This document shows, piece after piece, positions 12,594 through 14,205 of a DNA stretch of 14,205 nucleotides. Under the pieces are notes generated by a model. The model searched no databases. It was not told where the DNA came from and was given only the letters and a program-made list of their open reading frames with translations. Every line of letters begins with the position of its first letter. The stretch's first letter is position 1. Where the stretch lies: the NCBI GenBank assembly GCA_035690425.1, contig DASSKO010000078.1, positions 1 to 14,205 on the forward strand, written 5' to 3'. The DNA comes from DASSKO01 sp035690425 (lineage in GTDB: Bacteria > Actinomycetota > Actinomycetes > Propionibacteriales > Nocardioidaceae). The position numbers and the translations under genes were made by a program.

Positions 12594-12802
12594 CGGGTCG
12601 GCCTCCCGTCGTCCCACGGCACCCCGGCCATCCGGCAGTGGTGGCGCATGGTGGCGTTCTCGGCCTCCACGACGGCCAGCCGCTCGCGGAAAACCTCGGT
12701 CTGCTCGGCGTCCTCTCGCCAGTGTTCACAGGCGGACGCGACGATGTACGCGCCGATCAGGCCTCCGAGGATCGCGGCGAGGACGACCATGGCGGCGATC
12801 AC
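12590..12802 (-). CDS. Single-span membrane protein with helical tail (70 aa)
   Basis: Residues 3-24 (AAMVVLAAILGGLIGAYIVASA) are one hydrophobic segment, here described by its ends because it exceeds a short motif; the rest is a charged helix (about 28-52) that may form a coiled coil, then a short basic end. The GTG at 12802 gives a GTGA overlap with the upstream membrane protein gene; an ATG at 12790 is an alternative. No lysis genes are near, so a holin or spanin role is not supported. Membrane-linked exclusion or host modulation is possible. Confidence 0.7.
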   Translation of the reverse strand: MIAAMVVLAAILGGLIGAYIVASACEHWREDAEQTEVFRERLAVVEAENATMRHHCRMAGVPWDDGRPTR

Positions 12803-13080
12803 GACTGGCCCCGATTCGCGTAGTCCTCGATCGCGGCAAGGTCATCCAGCTCCTCGCCGGTGTAGGTGACCGTGACCCCGTTGACCGCGAGCAACGTTTG
12901 CAGCGCCACGAACCGCGACTGCGCGACCCGGAGTTCCTGACACGCTTGCTGGTGCATCAGCCGGTACCCGTCGCGCTGCTTGCGGTGGGCGTCGTTGGCA
13001 GCACCGAGGACGAACCACAGGAACGTCATGCACAGCGCGGCCCACCAACCGGCGACTGCGAACCACGCCAGCGCGCTCAC
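12799..13080 (-). CDS. Single-span membrane protein with coiled-coil region (93 aa)
   Basis: Residues 4-27 form a Trp-rich membrane span (AWFAVAGWWAALC followed by MTFLWFVLGA). A charged helix follows (about 32-64, HRKQRDGYRLMHQQACQELR and on) that looks coiled-coil forming, then an acidic end with YTGEELDDLAAIEDYA. The start is GTG at 13080 with a GTGA overlap. The design (N-terminal anchor then coiled coil) is shared with the next gene product, suggesting that the two act together, though sequence similarity is not evident. Confidence 0.74.
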   Translation of the reverse strand: MSALAWFAVAGWWAALCMTFLWFVLGAANDAHRKQRDGYRLMHQQACQELRVAQSRFVALQTLLAVNGVTVTYTGEELDDLAAIEDYANRGQS

Positions 13081-13763
13081 GACGCGGCCTCAGCCTTGAT
13101 TGGCTCCCCGTCGATATCGACCTCGCGGCACGCCCGCACCACACGCGGCACCTTGCACTTGGGCGCGCCACCGGGGATGACGCGCATCTCGGCGACCTTG
13201 ACGCCGACCGCGACGTACCGTGTCGCCTCGGGATGGTAGGTGCGCGCGTGGATCGGTGTCGGGCCGAAGTGCAGGCCACCGCCACATGCGGCGGTGTCGG
13301 TCCAGTCGAGCGCGGAGGGCTTGGTGCCGGGGCTGTAGTCGGTGCCGCGCGGCGTGGTCCAGTTGTCGTCCACGGCCTTGTAGAGGGTCGCAATACCGGC
13401 CTTGGTGACCTTGACGCCGTGGTAGTCGCACCACGATTCCGGGTCGGAGCCCGTGTCGATCACGCCGATGACGACACCACCCGCGACCCGTGCCGCCTTG
13501 GAGTGCAGATGTACTGCGACTGTCGATCCAGCCGTGACCGTGCTGCTGCCGTAGGCCCTGACCGTGCTGCTGCCGGTGGCAGTGACCGTGCTGCTGCCGT
13601 AGGCAGTGACCGTGCTGCTGCCGTAGGCCGTGACCGTGCTGCTGCCGGTGGCCCTGACCTTTAGCCACACCCCATACTTGGAGCGAATCTCGATCCAGTC
13701 GACGTGTGCGGATAGCGCGGAGTCGAGCTCGGCTTGGGTGGTGACGACGACGCGGGTACTCAT
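13077..13763 (-). CDS. DUF7666-like protein with GSSTVTAY tandem repeats (228 aa)
   Basis: After an N-terminal segment (VDWIEIRSKYGVWLKV, 21-36) there are five near-identical eight-residue repeats, GSSTV(T/R)A(Y/T), at about 40-79, followed by a decayed unit. Such short GSSTV repeats would stack as a beta-helix. The C-terminal half (about 108-200: CDYHGVKV, TLYKAVD, GTDYSPGT, ACGGGLHFGPTP, ATRYVAVGVKV) resembles DUF7666, a domain of unknown function in phage proteins; that assignment is from memory. The frame is open further upstream, but the ATG at 13763 forms an ATGA overlap with the preceding gene, so it is preferred. The repeat units are almost identical at DNA level. Confidence 0.83.
   Translation of the reverse strand: MSTRVVVTTQAELDSALSAHVDWIEIRSKYGVWLKVRATGSSTVTAYGSSTVTAYGSSTVTATGSSTVRAYGSSTVTAGSTVAVHLHSKAARVAGGVVIGVIDTGSDPESWCDYHGVKVTKAGIATLYKAVDDNWTTPRGTDYSPGTKPSALDWTDTAACGGGLHFGPTPIHARTYHPEATRYVAVGVKVAEMRVIPGGAPKCKVPRVVRACREVDIDGEPIKAEAAS
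13534..13653 (+). repeat. Five tandem 24-bp coding repeats
   Basis: Five consecutive 24-bp units (13534, 13558, 13582, 13606 and 13630 as starts) share the core GTGACCGTGCTGCTGCC on the plus strand and differ at only a few positions, mainly a GTAGGC/GGTGGC swap. Each unit encodes eight residues on the minus strand, so gain or loss of units keeps the frame. Near-identity including third codon positions points to recent expansion by slippage or recombination. Confidence 0.92.
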
Positions 13764-13981
13764 GACGCCGCCTTGCTGACCGCGTGCAGCGTGACGGGTG
13801 CGGACCAGGTGGACCATGACCACTGTCGGGTGGCGATGGTGCGGGTGCCGTCCGGCCAGACCTCCAAGAGGTACTGCAGACCGTGGCGTGTGTCCTCGCC
13901 GGTGAAGGTGGCGGGGGGGCCTTGCTCGTCGGGCAGCCGGTAGCGGGCGGCGTGGGCGTGTGCCTGGATGGGCTGTGGCAT
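13760..13981 (-). CDS. First gene of the operon, hypothetical protein (73 aa)
   Basis: A 73-residue product beginning MPQPIQAHAHAARYRLPDEQ, with predicted beta strands (LQYLLEVWPDGTRTIATRQW) and a Trp-rich segment WSWSTWSAPV. No family recognised. It has the best ribosome binding site in the window (AGGAGG, five bases before the ATG) and no gene immediately upstream, so it appears to be the entry point of the coupled operon. It ends in an ATGA overlap with the repeat protein gene. Confidence 0.75.
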   Translation of the reverse strand: MPQPIQAHAHAARYRLPDEQGPPATFTGEDTRHGLQYLLEVWPDGTRTIATRQWSWSTWSAPVTLHAVSKAAS

Positions 13982-13986
13982 GATTT

Positions 13987-13992
13987 CCTCCT
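13987..13992 (-). promoter_or_regulatory. Strong ribosome binding site of the first gene
   Basis: AGGAGG on the minus strand, five bases before the ATG at 13981. It is a full match to the Shine-Dalgarno core and lies 9 bases downstream of the nearest leader stem-loop, so folding of that stem-loop need not cover it. It marks the translational entry into the operon. Confidence 0.85.
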
Positions 13993-14000
13993 AAGGTTGT

Positions 14001-14036
14001 GAAGCCCGGTCCTCCCATGTCCTTGGGCCGGGCTTC
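14001..14036 (-). repeat. Leader stem-loop 1
   Basis: A perfect 9-bp stem, GAAGCCCGG (14001-14009) with CCGGGCTTC (14028-14036). The 18-base loop can add a CCC/GGG pairing (14014-14016 with 14025-14027). It is the stem nearest the ribosome binding site. Confidence 0.75.
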
Positions 14037-14064
14037 CGGCTTCTCTCGGTTCTGTTGTCTGGGT

Positions 14065-14091
14065 CGGGGCCGGGACACGCTCCCGGCCCCG
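14065..14091 (-). repeat. Leader stem-loop 2
   Basis: A perfect 11-bp stem, CGGGGCCGGGA (14065-14075) with TCCCGGCCCCG (14081-14091), and a 5-base loop. It is the most stable-looking hairpin in the window. In the minus direction ACCCAGACAACAG follows, without a T tract. Confidence 0.8.
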
Positions 14092-14100
14092 TGCGCTCAT

Positions 14101-14118
14101 CGGGACGTGTGCGTCCCG
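14101..14118 (-). repeat. Leader stem-loop 3
   Basis: A perfect 7-bp stem, CGGGACG (14101-14107) with CGTCCCG (14112-14118), and a 4-base loop. It is separated from stem-loop 2 by 9 bases. Confidence 0.7.
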
Positions 14119-14135
14119 GCTCGCGCGTCTGTGGG

Positions 14136-14179
14136 GGCAGCGGGGCCGGGGTCTGCCGCCCGACCCCGCTGCCGGGGTC
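14136..14179 (-). repeat. Leader stem-loop 4 with competing pairings
   Basis: A 10-bp stem pairs GGCAGCGGGG (14136-14145) with CCCCGCTGCC (14164-14173). The segment GACCCCG (14162-14168) can instead pair with CGGGGTC at 14147-14153 or at 14173-14179. The three structures exclude one another, as in switch-type leaders. Confidence 0.65.
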
Positions 14180-14205
14180 CCGCGCCGGGAGAGGATCCGG
14201 CGCGG
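14180..14205 (-). repeat. Leader stem-loop 5, at the window edge
   Basis: A perfect 9-bp stem, CCGCGCCGG (14180-14188) with CCGGCGCGG (14197-14205), and an 8-base loop. It touches the end of the window and directly adjoins stem-loop 4, so its full extent is unknown. Confidence 0.65.

Larger units (their letters stand above)
13982..14205 (-). other. Non-coding leader with a stem-loop array
   Basis: No convincing gene lies in these 224 bases on either strand. At least five perfect stems of 7-11 bp fill most of it, with GC-rich arms related by CCGGG/CCCGG cores. No clear promoter -10/-35 pair is visible, so the promoter may lie beyond the window. None of the stems is followed by a T tract in the minus direction. 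The region may be a structured 5' leader, an attenuator, tandem terminators of an upstream unit, or part of an origin or packaging site. Confidence 0.7.

Noticed and set aside
12590..13080. Holin or spanin pair
   Set aside because: Two adjacent small membrane genes suggest lysis at first sight, but there is no endolysin, each has one span, and they sit in an early recombination operon.
13534..13653. CRISPR array
   Set aside because: The 24-bp units are contiguous with no spacers and are in frame with a protein repeat.
13764..14078. Upstream extension of the repeat protein, giving 333 residues
   Set aside because: The added part is Pro/Arg/His-rich, overlaps the 73-residue gene in another frame and runs into the leader stem-loops. 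The ATG at 13763 gives a standard ATGA overlap.
13982..14205. tRNA or known riboswitch in the leader
   Set aside because: No cloverleaf, T-loop or anticodon arm can be built from the stems, and no conserved riboswitch core is recognised.

Overview
The window is GC-rich and looks like the early (replication, recombination and accessory) region of an actinobacteriophage or of a prophage in an Actinobacterium. The genus cannot be fixed from the sequence. Reasons for this assignment: every convincing gene lies on the minus strand, most products are under 150 residues, there are many small Cys/His-rich proteins, and recognisable phage functions are present (RecT-like annealing protein, RecB/Cas4-like nuclease, RusA-like resolvase, winged-helix replication protein, helicase-methyltransferase fusion). 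There are no virion, lysis, integrase or tRNA genes.

Transcription runs from high to low coordinates. At 13982-14205 is a 224-base non-coding leader with at least five GC-rich stem-loops and a strong ribosome binding site. Next (13981-12370) come a small unknown protein, a protein with an eight-residue tandem repeat, two single-span membrane proteins and two very small proteins. The recombination pair follows: a RecB/Cas4-like nuclease (ending 11636) and a RecT-like protein (10722-11639). From 10725 to 7023 there is a run of small genes: a tail-anchored protein, an Ea22-like protein, a deoxyribosyltransferase-like enzyme, a DUF4326 protein and several zinc-ribbon proteins. From 7026 to 2943 lie a RusA-like resolvase, a helix-turn-helix protein and the 832-residue helicase-methyltransferase. 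The left end (2942-68) holds a replisome-organiser-like winged-helix protein, a possible 62-residue ORF over phased 11-bp repeats, a DUF1643 protein, an unknown protein and a 411-residue zinc-ribbon/helix-turn-helix protein. A strong hairpin at 7-31 probably ends the operon.

The genes form an almost perfect translational chain. If the 62-residue ORF is real, 33 genes in 13.9 kb have no intergenic base, and 23 of 32 junctions are 4-base ATGA or GTGA overlaps. The layout suggests one early operon for genome replication, recombination and modification plus host-interaction proteins. The items most worth a second look are the nuclease-less helicase-methyltransferase, the phased repeats after the replication gene (candidate origin or operator), the stem-loop leader with competing pairings, and the 24-bp coding tandem repeat.
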